DNA of 64,000 nt from Cytobacillus gottheilii. Its GTDB lineage: Bacteria > Bacillota > Bacilli > Bacillales > Cytobacillaceae. The notes below the pieces were generated by a model. It saw only the letters and a list, made by a program, of their open reading frames with translations. It was not told the DNA's origin and made no database searches. The DNA is taken from assembly GCF_001636345.1 (NCBI RefSeq), contig NZ_KV440945.1, forward strand, positions 2,395,631 through 2,459,630, written 5' to 3'. Shown here piece after piece: positions 27,494 through 36,752 of this stretch. The position numbers and the translations under genes are program-made. Positions within the stretch are counted from its first letter, which is position 1; every line of letters begins with the position of its first letter.

Positions 27494-27956
27494 TTGGAGA
27501 CAGAAATTACCTTTCGAATTGCAGTCCAAAAAGATTTAGATAGTATTGTTGCTATGCTAGCAGATGATTTTCTGGGAAGTCAGCGTGAACGGTATGAAAA
27601 TCCATTGCCTACTAGTTATATAAAAGCATTTGAAGCTATCACTTCAGACCCCTAATAACGAATTAATAGTCGCATGTGAGGGTGGAAAAGTTATTGGAGT
27701 TCAGCAAATTACCTTCACACCTTACATAACACATCAAGGCAGCTGGAGAGCTACAATTGAAGGAGTTAGAACTGCTGGTTCTGTAAGGGGCAGAGGAGTG
27801 GGTTCTGATTTAATAAAATGGGCAATTCACCGAGCAAAAGAACGAGGCTGCCATCTAATACAATTGACAACAGATAAAACAAGACCTGATGCATTAAGGT
27901 TTTATGAACGATTAGGATTTGTTCCAACTCATGAAGGATTAAAACTGAAGCTTTAA
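27494..27956 (+). pseudogene. GNAT acetyltransferase gene with a frameshift
   Basis: Upstream frame (TTG at 27494 after GGGGAGAG) encodes the N-terminal half: ITFRIAVQKDLDSIVAMLAD and NPLPTSYIKAFEAI, stopping at 27655. The adjacent frame continues NNELIVACEGGKVIGVQQI, the acetyl-CoA loop GSVRGRGVGSDLIKWAI, and the C-terminal DALRFYERLGFVPTHEG. Removing one C from the CCCC at 27649-27652 restores a single protein of about 153 residues. The lesion is in a homopolymer, so it may be a phase-variable or mutated site or a sequencing error. If translated from an internal start, only the C-terminal fragment would be made. Confidence 0.85.
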
Positions 27957-28028
27957 TACTTTTAATTTTAATATTACTGAAGACAAAATAGATTGAGGAA
28001 GCTATCTTGTATTTTTCATAATAATAGT

Positions 28029-28072
28029 ATGGTTTTACTAGTTAATAAAACTGGTGAAACCATCCTTTTTTT
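28029..28072 (+). terminator. Terminator after the GNAT gene
   Basis: ATGGTTTTACTAGTT pairs with AACTGGTGAAACCAT (two wobble pairs) and is followed by a run of seven T. Confidence 0.8.
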
Positions 28073-28196
28073 GTTTCAAAACAGCCATGTTTGATATTTA
28101 TAGACTAATTAAACTAACTAAACGTCCCAATTATTTATGTTATTTGAAAAAACTGTCTTGCTTAATAATATGTTGGTATCTATGGAGGTGCTTATA

Positions 28197-28823
28197 ATGG
28201 ATTTTCGAGACTGGACCATCTTAAAAGTTTTATATGAACAAAAAAATATTACAAAAACGGCTACCTTAATGCATATATCACAACCAGCACTTACTAAACG
28301 ATTACAGCAAATTGAGCAAAATTTTGGCGTTCAAATTGTACATCGCGGCAGAAGAGGTGTTCATTTTACTCCACAAGGAGAATATCTTGTGAAATGTGCT
28401 GACGAGATGTTAAATAAGCTTCAGGATATAAACGATCATATTTCGAACATGGATGATAAAGTTACAGGTACGCTGAGAATTGGTTCATCATTTTTATTTT
28501 CTAGAATTAAGCTTCCTATTTTATTAAAACTATTTAAGGATAAGTATCCAGATGTTGAATTTCATGTAGTAACCGGCTGGAGTGAGCAAATTTATCAAGT
28601 GCTGGTAAAACAAGATGTACATATTGGGTTAATAAGAGGGGATTACAAGTGGAGTGGTGGGAAGCGCCTTTTGCTGCATGAATCGCTATTGTTAGTATCA
28701 AAAAAAGAAATTAAAATGGAAGACTTGCCTAAACTTCCAAGAATTGATTATAAAAGTGATACAAAGTTAAAGGAAATGATTTCTAGTTTACATAATATAT
28801 ATTATCGGAACCAATTAATATGA
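28197..28823 (+). pseudogene. LysR-family regulator truncated in the effector domain
   Basis: The start is clear: the ATG at 28197 follows GGAGGTG. Residues 1-60 form the LysR winged helix (ITKTATLMHISQPALTKRLQ and FTPQGEYLVK). The effector-binding domain begins normally (GTLRIGSSFLFSRIKLPILL, VEFHVVTGWSEQIYQ), but the protein stops at about 208 residues against 290-300 for the family. After KLKEMISS the frame runs into unrelated residues and a stop. The neighbouring frame gives only a few more plausible residues before stopping, so the lost part is deleted or heavily mutated. A DNA-binding fragment could still be made. Confidence 0.75.
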
Positions 28824-29007
28824 TCATATTTACTGTCTCATTATATAAGTATACTTAAGTTAGTGAGACGAAATAAAAAATTAACATAAAATTGTTATTC
28901 AGCAAAATTTAAACAATCATTTATAAATACTAATATTTCTTTAAGGAGTTGCAGTTTTATTTATAAAATTTATTTGTTGCTGAAAGATTTCTTTTAAATA
29001 AATACTT

Positions 29008-29060
29008 AAAAAACTCGATTTCTTAATGGTTTTGAATTCCCATTTTGAAATCGAGTTTTT
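29008..29060. terminator. Bidirectional terminator before ilvD end
   Basis: AAAACTCGATTTC (to 29022) pairs with GAAATCGAGTTTTT (29047-29060). It lies 8 bases past the ilvD stop on the minus strand and also closes the rightward LysR transcript. Confidence 0.85.
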
Positions 29061-29067
29061 GCTGCTA

Positions 29068-30753
29068 TTAGATTTTCATAACGCCGCCTGTGCTGGCATT
29101 TGTTACAAGTTTAGAATATCGAGCAAGATAGCCTTTTTTTACTTTTGATTCAAAGCCTCTCCAGTTTGTTTTTCTTTTCTCGAATTCTTCATCAGATATT
29201 TCCAGGTTAATGGTACGCTTGTTCAGATCAAGTTCAATAATATCACCGTTTTCGACGAAAGCAATTGGACCGCCCTCTGCTGCTTCCGGTGAGATATGAC
29301 CGATGCTGATGCCGCGTGAAGCTCCAGAAAAGCGTCCGTCTGTTATAAGGCCAACTTTTGCTCCAAGCCCCCTGCCGACAATCTGTGAGGTAGGTGCAAG
29401 CATCTCAGGCATGCCTGGTCCTCCCTTCGGCCCTTCGTAGCGAATAACAACGACGTTTCCTTCTTGAACTTTGCCTGTAATAATACCTGATAAAGCATCT
29501 TCTTGAGAATCAAAGCAAATAGCTGGTCCTTTATGATATCCGCCTACAGATTCATCAACAGCCCCTACTTTAATAATGGAACCCTCTGGAGCTAGATTTC
29601 CGAATAAGACGGCAAGTCCTCCGCGTTCGCTATGAGGATTCTCCAGCGGGCGGATCACATTATGATCCAGAATCTCGCAGCCTTCTACATTCTCTCTAAG
29701 TGTTTTCCCAGAAACGGTGAGGCAATCACCATTAAGAGCATCTGGCTTTTTCAGCAATTCGTGGATTACCGCGCTTACGCCACCGGCATTGTGGACGTCT
29801 TCAATATGGTAATCTGATGCAGGAGCTATTTTTGCGAGATGTGGAACTCGATTCGCAATTTCATTGATTCTTTCAATTGGATATTCAATTTCTGCCTCGT
29901 GTGCAAGTGCTAATGTGTGAAGAACTGTGTTGGTGGATCCACCCATCGCCATGTCTAACGCAAATGCATTATCAATCGCATCAATTGTTACGATATCACG
30001 AGGTTTGATGTTCTTTTTAATCAGATCCATTAACTGAATAGCTGATCTTTTCACAAATTCTTTGCGTTCTTCAGAAACCGCAAGAATTGTTCCATTTCCA
30101 GGTAAAGCTAATCCAAGGCCTTCTGCAAGACAGTTCATGGAGTTAGCTGTAAACATGCCTGAACACGATCCGCATGTCGGACAGGCAACCTGTTCAATTT
30201 CCTGCAGCTGCGCTTCATTGATTTTGCCAGATTCATAGGCGCCGACACCTTCAAAAACTGAGCTTAAAGATAACGGCTTTCCGTTTGAATCTACCCCTGC
30301 TTTCATCGGTCCTCCGCTGACAAACATCGTAGGTATGTTTACCCGCAGCGCACCCATCATCATACCAGGAGTAATTTTGTCACAGTTTGGAATGCAGACC
30401 ATTCCATCAAACCAGTGTGCAGAAACAACCGTTTCAAGTGAGTCAGCAATAATCTCCCGGCTTGGCAAGGAATACCGCATCCCAATATGGCCCATTGCAA
30501 TGCCATCGTCTACTCCAATCGTATTGAATTCGAAAGGAACTCCGCCTGCTTCACGGATGGCTTCTTTTACTATTTTTCCGAACTCCTGCAGATGAACATG
30601 TCCTGGAACAATATCTATGTATGAGTTGCATACTGCAATAAATGGTTTACCAAAATCCTCTTCTTTCACTCCGGCTGCTCGCAATAAGCTGCGATGCGGG
30701 GCACGGTCTACTCCTTTTTTAATCATATCACTTCTCATTTGAGAGTCACTCAT
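29068..30753 (-). CDS. ilvD: Dihydroxy-acid dehydratase
   Basis: Fe-S enzyme that dehydrates dihydroxyisovalerate and dihydroxymethylvalerate to the 2-oxoacid precursors of valine, leucine and isoleucine. 561 residues, full length. Seen: the cluster and magnesium ligand segments [52 protein letters not shown] and the C-terminal [33 protein letters not shown] precedes the ATG. It stands alone here, not in an ilv-leu operon, with its own terminator. Confidence 0.97.
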   Translation of the reverse strand: MSDSQMRSDMIKKGVDRAPHRSLLRAAGVKEEDFGKPFIAVCNSYIDIVPGHVHLQEFGKIVKEAIREAGGVPFEFNTIGVDDGIAMGHIGMRYSLPSREIIADSLETVVSAHWFDGMVCIPNCDKITPGMMMGALRVNIPTMFVSGGPMKAGVDSNGKPLSLSSVFEGVGAYESGKINEAQLQEIEQVACPTCGSCSGMFTANSMNCLAEGLGLALPGNGTILAVSEERKEFVKRSAIQLMDLIKKNIKPRDIVTIDAIDNAFALDMAMGGSTNTVLHTLALAHEAEIEYPIERINEIANRVPHLAKIAPASDYHIEDVHNAGGVSAVIHELLKKPDALNGDCLTVSGKTLRENVEGCEILDHNVIRPLENPHSERGGLAVLFGNLAPEGSIIKVGAVDESVGGYHKGPAICFDSQEDALSGIITGKVQEGNVVVIRYEGPKGGPGMPEMLAPTSQIVGRGLGAKVGLITDGRFSGASRGISIGHISPEAAEGGPIAFVENGDIIELDLNKRTINLEISDEEFEKRKTNWRGFESKVKKGYLARYSKLVTNASTGGVMKI

Positions 30754-30945
30754 GTATAAAAACCTCCTATTATGCTAAATTGGTATTTGGTATTATCTTT
30801 AAATAGTTCTTTACAATATAAATCTTTTTTTTAACAATTTCAACAATTTCGGCGATATTTATTTATCACTTTAAAGGATAAAATTTTAATAATAATGATT
30901 TTTCCTCTTAAGTTAACATAATAAAATTATTGACAACTATATATG

Positions 30946-30980
30946 TGTAAAAAAAAGACAGACATCATATGTGTCTGCCT
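30946..30980 (-). terminator. Terminator for the small leftward gene
   Basis: On the minus strand AGGCAGACA pairs with TGTCTGTCT and is followed by a run of T's. Confidence 0.8.
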
Positions 30981-30985
30981 AAATG

Positions 30986-31126
30986 TTATTCACTATCCTG
31001 AGTACTATTAAAAAACATTTTATTCTCATCTTTTTTAACCATTTCCTGCTGCTTATCTTGCCCCATTTGTCCGTCTGATTCGTAACTGAGCTTTTTAGGT
31101 ATTTCTGTATTTTTTTCTTTATTCAC
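30986..31126 (-). CDS. Small hydrophilic protein, unknown
   Basis: A 46-residue lysine- and glutamine-rich protein (SYESDGQMGQDKQQEMVKKD) with no hydrophobic segment. The GTG at 31124-31126 lies 8 bases after AAAGGGGA; an in-frame ATG at 31145-31147 lies upstream of that site and would give 53 residues. A terminator follows. Size and composition resemble small sporulation-associated proteins of Bacillaceae, but I do not recognise it. Confidence 0.5.
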   Translation of the reverse strand: MNKEKNTEIPKKLSYESDGQMGQDKQQEMVKKDENKMFFNSTQDSE

Positions 31127-31174
31127 TGCAACGGTCCCCTTTTTCATTATTGTCACCGTATACAGTTCTCTTAT

Positions 31175-31660
31175 TCATGTGTTTACTGTTAATGGACCTA
31201 CAGCCTTTTGTAAATATTGTCTTGGTGTTCCATAATAAAACATTTTATGAAATTCAGGATATACTGACTCAAAATGAATATAAATCGGCGAATCCAGCAG
31301 CCAGGGATAATGCGAGAAAAATTCGCGGTCTCCGTATATTAGTGCGGATAAAGCCCGATCTGCCTCCCGCTGGAAAATTAAATATCGAGCGTGAGCATAC
31401 TGCTGATCAAAGTCTCCGTTACTAATATGAAATTTGCCTGCCAATACATACTGGCCCAGCTGCGGAAGCCATTCTGCAGCTAACTCATCCCGTACATTCA
31501 AGTTCACTGTACTTAGGTCATGGTCATGGCCAATCGATAAAAATAATTCCCCGGTTTCGTCACTATGTGTTAAAGTATATTTTCTTCGTTCTACTGGGCG
31601 AAATGCAGTTGCTGGCGGTAAATAGCAAACATGCAGTTTGGAGGGTGAAAACATTTCCAT
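31175..31660 (-). CDS. Stay-green (SGR) family protein, Mg-dechelatase homologue
   Basis: 161 residues from the ATG at 31660 (AAAGGAG 9 bases upstream; the TTG at 31666 is too close to the site). The sequence follows the plant STAY-GREEN domain: an N-terminal SPSKLHVCYLPP, the hallmark RKYTLTHSDETGELFLSIG, AEWLPQLGQYVLAGKFHISN, ARYLIFQREADRALSALIYG, and YPWLLDSPIYIHFES. In plants the family removes magnesium from chlorophyll a. A Firmicute has no chlorophyll, so the substrate must differ or be environmental; known work reports bacterial SGR homologues. Family assignment is confident, function is not. Confidence 0.85.
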   Translation of the reverse strand: MEMFSPSKLHVCYLPPATAFRPVERRKYTLTHSDETGELFLSIGHDHDLSTVNLNVRDELAAEWLPQLGQYVLAGKFHISNGDFDQQYAHARYLIFQREADRALSALIYGDREFFSHYPWLLDSPIYIHFESVYPEFHKMFYYGTPRQYLQKAVGPLTVNT

Positions 31661-31740
31661 GGGCAACGGCTCCTTTATATACGTATTTAATACCGTTGCC
31701 CTATTTTATGATATTCGCCTAAAAGGTGTGACAAATTACA

Positions 31741-32493
31741 CTATTTCAGATTCTTCATTACCTTTACATCTTGAAGTTCCCATTTGCCGTTTTTATAGAG
31801 CCACGCTGATTCAATATAGCCAATGCCATCTGCATGATATGCACCGCTAATTCCTTGAACTGCTCTCAATCCATACTGTCCATTTTCAGATTGAACAGGT
31901 TTCATTGAACCATAAGGATCAATCATCAATTCTAAAGGTTCATTTAACTTGCCGTTTTGATATAAACCAAGCCGGTCATATTCCTCTTTCCGATCCTTTA
32001 GATCAAACTCAAAAGTTTGGCCGGTATTTTGAATTTCTAATTTTGCTTTATAGCCGTCTAAAAACTGACTATTCGTTGTTAAGCCTTCAGGAATACCTAG
32101 GTCTTTTAAATTGAAATCCTTTAAGGTGTATAGATAGTAATGTGAAAGACCGCCGCTCCCTCCTGTTGGAATCATGATCAGCATATCTTTAACCTGATCA
32201 TGATTTAAATCTTGAAAAACGATGCTGGGTTCATATCCAGGTTCTAAATCTTTTGTATATGTCTTGCCGTTGGTGGCGATTATTTCAAGTTTAACTTCTT
32301 TTAAAAAACCCGCACCTTCATCATATGGAAGACCTTTTATATAAATTTGATCGGGCTGCCCATCCCCTGTAACATCTTGTTCTGCTTCAAAAACAGTGTT
32401 CAGTTTTTCATTCTCATTGGCAAAAGCAGCTGTAATCGCTGACAAGGAAAAGAAAAATACCGCAGCAAGCGGGACCATTATTTCTTTGCGCAT
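31741..32493 (-). CDS. Secreted protein with calcium-binding-like repeats, YnfC-like position
   Basis: 250 residues. A signal peptide (residues 1-26, cleavage probably after ITAAFA) and a mature part with two FG-GAP/dockerin-like motifs, DVTGDGQPDQIYI and DLNHDQVKDMLIM, followed by IPTGGSGGLSHYYLY. The pattern resembles VCBS-like proteins that fold as beta repeats and bind calcium. AGGAGG precedes the ATG. It sits near alsT, in the neighbourhood where B. subtilis has ynfC, but I cannot confirm orthology. Probably acts at the cell surface. Confidence 0.65.
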   Translation of the reverse strand: MRKEIMVPLAAVFFFSLSAITAAFANENEKLNTVFEAEQDVTGDGQPDQIYIKGLPYDEGAGFLKEVKLEIIATNGKTYTKDLEPGYEPSIVFQDLNHDQVKDMLIMIPTGGSGGLSHYYLYTLKDFNLKDLGIPEGLTTNSQFLDGYKAKLEIQNTGQTFEFDLKDRKEEYDRLGLYQNGKLNEPLELMIDPYGSMKPVQSENGQYGLRAVQGISGAYHADGIGYIESAWLYKNGKWELQDVKVMKNLK

Positions 32494-32583
32494 TTATGTT
32501 CCTCCTATATCCTTATTCATCAATATCATAACCATTTCTGGAAAAAACATGTACAAGTACTGCGGTTTTACCAAAGAACATAA

Positions 32584-32619
32584 AAAAAAGCACCCTGATA
32601 ACCGTCCAGGATGCTTTTT
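32584..32619 (-). terminator. Terminator after alsT
   Basis: On the minus strand AAAAGCATCCTG pairs with CAGGGTGCTTTTT (one wobble) and is followed by T's, 11 bases past the alsT stop. Confidence 0.82.
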
Positions 32620-32629
32620 ACTTCTATAA

Positions 32630-34051
32630 TTATTGCTTATCCTTTTGATTCTTCACTTCCCAGCTTTCAATTCCTGTTAAACCAGGTATTGAATCCGCGT
32701 AGAACGCAGGATCTTTGCCTTCTTTACGCTGCTGCAGATAATCTTTTAAAGCGGCAAGAGCCGTTCTGCTGAGCAGTACAATCGCTGTTAAGTTAATGAG
32801 CGCCATGACACCCATAAAGAGATCAGCGAGGCTCCATACTAAGTCGAGAGATGCAACAGATCCAAAAAGGACCATTGCAATGACACCAAGTCGATAAATG
32901 AATACCGCCATACGGCTTTTCTTGATAAATTCAATATTGGTTTCACCATAATAATAGTTTCCTATTACTGATGTAAAGGCAAATAAGAAAATGGCTACTG
33001 CAACAAAGATTGATGCCCATGAACCAACCTGAACGGACAATGCTGATTGCGTTAATTGAACTCCTGAAAGGTCAGAATTCATATAATCACCTGATAGAAT
33101 AATCATAAAGGCTGTTGCCGAACAAATGATAATCGTATCAACAAAAACTCCAAGTGTTTGAATTAATCCTTGTTTAACAGGATGGCTGACAGCTGCAGCA
33201 GCTGCTGCGTTTGGTGCACTTCCCATTCCTGCTTCATTTGAGAAGAGGCCGCGCTTGATGCCCATCATAACAGCAGCTCCCATCGTTCCCCCTAGCGCTT
33301 CTTCTAAACCGAAAGCACTTTTAAGAATTAATGAAAATACTGCTGGAATTTCAGTAACGTTCATAATCATAATTACAAGCGCCAATAGTATATAAATAAC
33401 GGCCATAATAGGAACAACAACTTGTGACACCTTCGCAATTCTATGAACGCCGCCAAAAATGACTGCCGCTGTTAGGACTGCTAAAATAATCCCTACAATT
33501 GTCTGGTTTGTGCCAAACGCATCTTCAAATGCTAAAGCGATCGTATTTGATTGCACCGAGTTAAAGACAAAACCAAAGCAAAATGTAATAATAACGGCAA
33601 ACAGAATGCCCATCCAGCGCTTGTTTAGTCCCTTCTCCATATAATAAGCGGGACCTCCGCGGAAGCCATCTCGATCTTTTACCTTGTAGATCTGTGCTAA
33701 TGTACTTTCTATAAAACTGGAAGCGCCGCCAAGAAAGGCTATAATCCACATCCAGAAAATAGCACCTGGCCCCCCAGCAGCAATGGCTGTAGCAACACCT
33801 GCAATATTGCCTGTACCTACCCGTGAAGCTGCACTAATACAAAATGCCTGAAAAGATGAAATCCCTCTTTTTCCATCAGCAGATATCATTGCTTTATCAC
33901 CTAAAATGCGGAACATTTCAGGAAACATTCTAAATTGAACAAATTTACTGCGCAGGCTGAAAAACAGTCCGCTTGCAATCAAAGCAGCTATTAAAATATA
34001 CGTCCACATTACATCATTTAACTCTCCAACCACTAACTCAATCCATTCCAT
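32630..34051 (-). CDS. alsT: AGCS family sodium:amino acid symporter (AlsT)
   Basis: Sodium- or proton-coupled uptake of alanine, glycine or glutamine across the cytoplasmic membrane. 473 residues, about ten helices. Family signatures: GISSFQAFCISAASRVGTGNIAGVATAIAAGGPGA (split here as ISSFQAFCISAASRVG and GTGNIAGVATA), FWMWIIAFLGGASSFIES, KRGLFSNEAGMGSAPNAAAAA. GGAGGAATT precedes the ATG. Placement downstream of parEC matches B. subtilis alsT. The transported amino acid is not decided by sequence. Confidence 0.9.
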   Translation of the reverse strand: MEWIELVVGELNDVMWTYILIAALIASGLFFSLRSKFVQFRMFPEMFRILGDKAMISADGKRGISSFQAFCISAASRVGTGNIAGVATAIAAGGPGAIFWMWIIAFLGGASSFIESTLAQIYKVKDRDGFRGGPAYYMEKGLNKRWMGILFAVIITFCFGFVFNSVQSNTIALAFEDAFGTNQTIVGIILAVLTAAVIFGGVHRIAKVSQVVVPIMAVIYILLALVIMIMNVTEIPAVFSLILKSAFGLEEALGGTMGAAVMMGIKRGLFSNEAGMGSAPNAAAAAAVSHPVKQGLIQTLGVFVDTIIICSATAFMIILSGDYMNSDLSGVQLTQSALSVQVGSWASIFVAVAIFLFAFTSVIGNYYYGETNIEFIKKSRMAVFIYRLGVIAMVLFGSVASLDLVWSLADLFMGVMALINLTAIVLLSRTALAALKDYLQQRKEGKDPAFYADSIPGLTGIESWEVKNQKDKQ

Positions 34052-34281
34052 TGAATTCCTCCATAAAAAAGTTTCTTGTTTGAATGTTTCTTATACTGAT
34101 ATAGTAATACTATTTAAATTTATCAGATGAACCTATAATGCACAAGCAATTATATAACAGTGAGACATTTTAAAGAATGTTGTAAAACTGAAAGTAATAG
34201 AACTAGAGGTTTAGCAGGTGATCTTTAAGGATGCATAATTAATAATGGTGTTATGTTGATCTCCTTTTCCCAATAATAAGC

Positions 34282-34319
34282 AAAAAAAACTTCATGCCAG
34301 TTAAAACTGACATGAAGTT
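34282..34319 (-). terminator. Terminator after parC
   Basis: AACTTCATGTCAGT pairs with ACTGGCATGAAGTT on the minus strand, followed by a run of eight T, directly past the parC stop. Confidence 0.85.
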
Positions 34320-34322
34320 CGC

Positions 34323-36752
34323 TTAATTCTCTTCTTGCTTGCTGATCCATATTTTGCTTACTTTGCCGCTGTCATTTACATCCATAATAAACGATCCGTT
34401 TGAATAACGGTCATTAAAACGGATATTTCCTGCATGAACAGCTTCCGTATGGCCTTTTTCAGATTCAAGAGTGATTTCTTCATTTGCTCTTGCGATAACA
34501 AATCCGCTTATCCGGTGCGGATTAGACTTCAGTTCTCTCAATACAACGACGCCGCGTTTAGCTCGTGATGTTTTTTCAAATTCGGACAGCTTCATCCGTT
34601 TGATCGATCCACGCTGAGTGACAATCACAACTGATTGTTCTTTTTCATTCTCAATAAGCTTTCCGCCTGTAACATAATCACCGTCTTTTAAGTTAATGCC
34701 TTTAACACCTGCCGCTCTTGCTCCGACAATGTTAATTTCCTCTTCATGGAACCATAGGGCATAGCCATGATGGGTTACAAGGAAGAGCTCTGTATTTCCA
34801 TTTGTTTTATGAACATCAACAACTTCATCAGATCCTTTTAAATTGATGGCAACAAGCGGTTTTGAATTACGCTGTGCCTTGTAAGAGCTGATTTCCGTTT
34901 TCTTGACCATACCATTTTTCGTCACAAATACAAAGAACTCATTGGCAGTAAAGTCTTTCATCGGAATCGCTTTGATGATGCATTCATCACGATCAATCGG
35001 AATGATGTTGGCAATATGCTGTCCAAGCTCCTTCCAGCGGATATCCGGAAGCTGATGAACATGGCAGTATAAATAATTTCCTTTGTTTGTAAACAGTAAA
35101 ACTACATCGGTCGTATTCATTTCAAGCTGGGAAATGATGCGATCGGTGTCCTTCATGCCAAAGTCCTGTCCATTTGAGGCAGCAAAAGAACGCTGGCTTG
35201 TCCGTTTAACATACCCTTCTTTCGTTACTGTCACAATGACATCCTCACTGGCAACAAGGACTTCAAGATTGATTTTAATTTCTTCAATTTCAGCTTCAAT
35301 TCTTGTTCTGCGTGCATCAGTAAAACGTTTCTTTACATCTTTTAATTCTTTTTTGATCACTTGAAGCAATTTCTTATTGCTTTCTAGGATAGATGTCAGT
35401 TCCTCAATTTGTTTGGCAAGTTCCTCTGCTTCTGCTTGAAGAGCAGTGATATCGGTATTTGTTAAACGATATAGCTGTAAAGAAACAATGGCTTCAGCCT
35501 GAGGCTCTGTGAAAGCGAATTGACTGATTAAATTATCCTTCGCATCCCGTTTATCTTTAGAAGCACGAATGGCAGCAATGACTTCATCTAGTATAGACAG
35601 TGCTTTCATTAAGCCTTCTACAATATGCTGTCTAGCTTTTGCTTTATGCAGTTCAAATTCGGTTCTGCGTGTTACAACCTCTTTACGGTGGCCAATATAA
35701 GCATCAAGCAGCTGGCGCAGGCCCATTAGCTTTGGATGGCGATTATGGATGGCAACCATATTAAAATTGTACGGAATCTGCAGGTCTGTATTTTTATATA
35801 AATAGTGAAGGACGCCTTCAGGATCTGCATCCTTCTTCAACTCAATAACGATACGGAGGCCTGTGCGATCGGTCTCATCCCGGACTTCGGCAATGCCTTC
35901 AACTTTGCGGTCAAGGCGCAATTCATCCATTTTCTTCACTAGATTTGCCTTATTTACTTCATAAGGAATTTCTGTAATGACGATTTGTTTTTTGCCTCCG
36001 CGCAAATCTTCAATATCTGCTTTTCCGCGGATGATTATTTTCCCTTTACCCGTTTCATACGCTTTGCGAATGCCTTCAACACCTTGAATGATTCCGCCAG
36101 TCGGGAAATCTGGTCCTTTGATAAATTCCATTAAGTCATCGACTGAACAATCTGGGTGATCCATGCGGTGAATAGCAGCATCGATTACCTCATGCAAATG
36201 ATGAGGTGGTATTTCAGTTGCATATCCTGCCGAAATACCAGTTGAACCATTCACCAGCAAATTGGGATACATCGCCGGTAAGACAGTTGGTTCTTCAGAT
36301 GTATCATCAAAGTTCGGAATGAAATCTACGGTTCTTTTTTCTATATCCCTAATTAACTCAGCTGAAATGGCTGACAATCTTGCTTCTGTGTAACGCATGG
36401 CAGCAGGCGGGTCGCCGTCAATGCTCCCGTTATTCCCGTGCATTTCGATCAGTAAATTGCGCAGCTTCCAGTCCTGGCTCATGCGCACCATTGCATCATA
36501 AACCGAAGAGTCACCATGCGGATGATAATTGCCGATTACATTTCCGACTGTTTTGGCTGATTTGCGGAAACCTTTATCTTGTGTATTGCCATCAACATGC
36601 ATAGCATAAAGGATTCTTCGCTGAACCGGCTTTAGGCCATCGCGTGCATCCGGAAGAGCACGCTCCTGAATAATATATTTACTATAACGCCCAAATCTGT
36701 CACCGAGGACATCCTCAAGCGGAAGGTCACGAAACTTTTCTGCAGAACTCAA
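34323..36752 (-). CDS. parC: DNA topoisomerase IV subunit A
   Basis: DNA cleavage and religation subunit of topoisomerase IV, which unlinks daughter chromosomes. 809 residues with a TTG start whose bases overlap the parE stop (TTGA); GGAGGG lies 9 bases before it. N-terminal breakage domain with catalytic Y121 (AMRYTEARL), quinolone region HPHGDSSVYDAMV (S82 and D86 are the usual susceptible-type residues, no resistance change seen), coiled-coil about 430-490, and the C-terminal beta-pinwheel with repeats such as EGYVKRTSQ, NGMVKKTEI and RGSIKRMKL. B. subtilis orthologue is also called grlA. Confidence 0.97.
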   Translation of the reverse strand: MSSAEKFRDLPLEDVLGDRFGRYSKYIIQERALPDARDGLKPVQRRILYAMHVDGNTQDKGFRKSAKTVGNVIGNYHPHGDSSVYDAMVRMSQDWKLRNLLIEMHGNNGSIDGDPPAAMRYTEARLSAISAELIRDIEKRTVDFIPNFDDTSEEPTVLPAMYPNLLVNGSTGISAGYATEIPPHHLHEVIDAAIHRMDHPDCSVDDLMEFIKGPDFPTGGIIQGVEGIRKAYETGKGKIIIRGKADIEDLRGGKKQIVITEIPYEVNKANLVKKMDELRLDRKVEGIAEVRDETDRTGLRIVIELKKDADPEGVLHYLYKNTDLQIPYNFNMVAIHNRHPKLMGLRQLLDAYIGHRKEVVTRRTEFELHKAKARQHIVEGLMKALSILDEVIAAIRASKDKRDAKDNLISQFAFTEPQAEAIVSLQLYRLTNTDITALQAEAEELAKQIEELTSILESNKKLLQVIKKELKDVKKRFTDARRTRIEAEIEEIKINLEVLVASEDVIVTVTKEGYVKRTSQRSFAASNGQDFGMKDTDRIISQLEMNTTDVVLLFTNKGNYLYCHVHQLPDIRWKELGQHIANIIPIDRDECIIKAIPMKDFTANEFFVFVTKNGMVKKTEISSYKAQRNSKPLVAINLKGSDEVVDVHKTNGNTELFLVTHHGYALWFHEEEINIVGARAAGVKGINLKDGDYVTGGKLIENEKEQSVVIVTQRGSIKRMKLSEFEKTSRAKRGVVVLRELKSNPHRISGFVIARANEEITLESEKGHTEAVHAGNIRFNDRYSNGSFIMDVNDSGKVSKIWISKQEEN

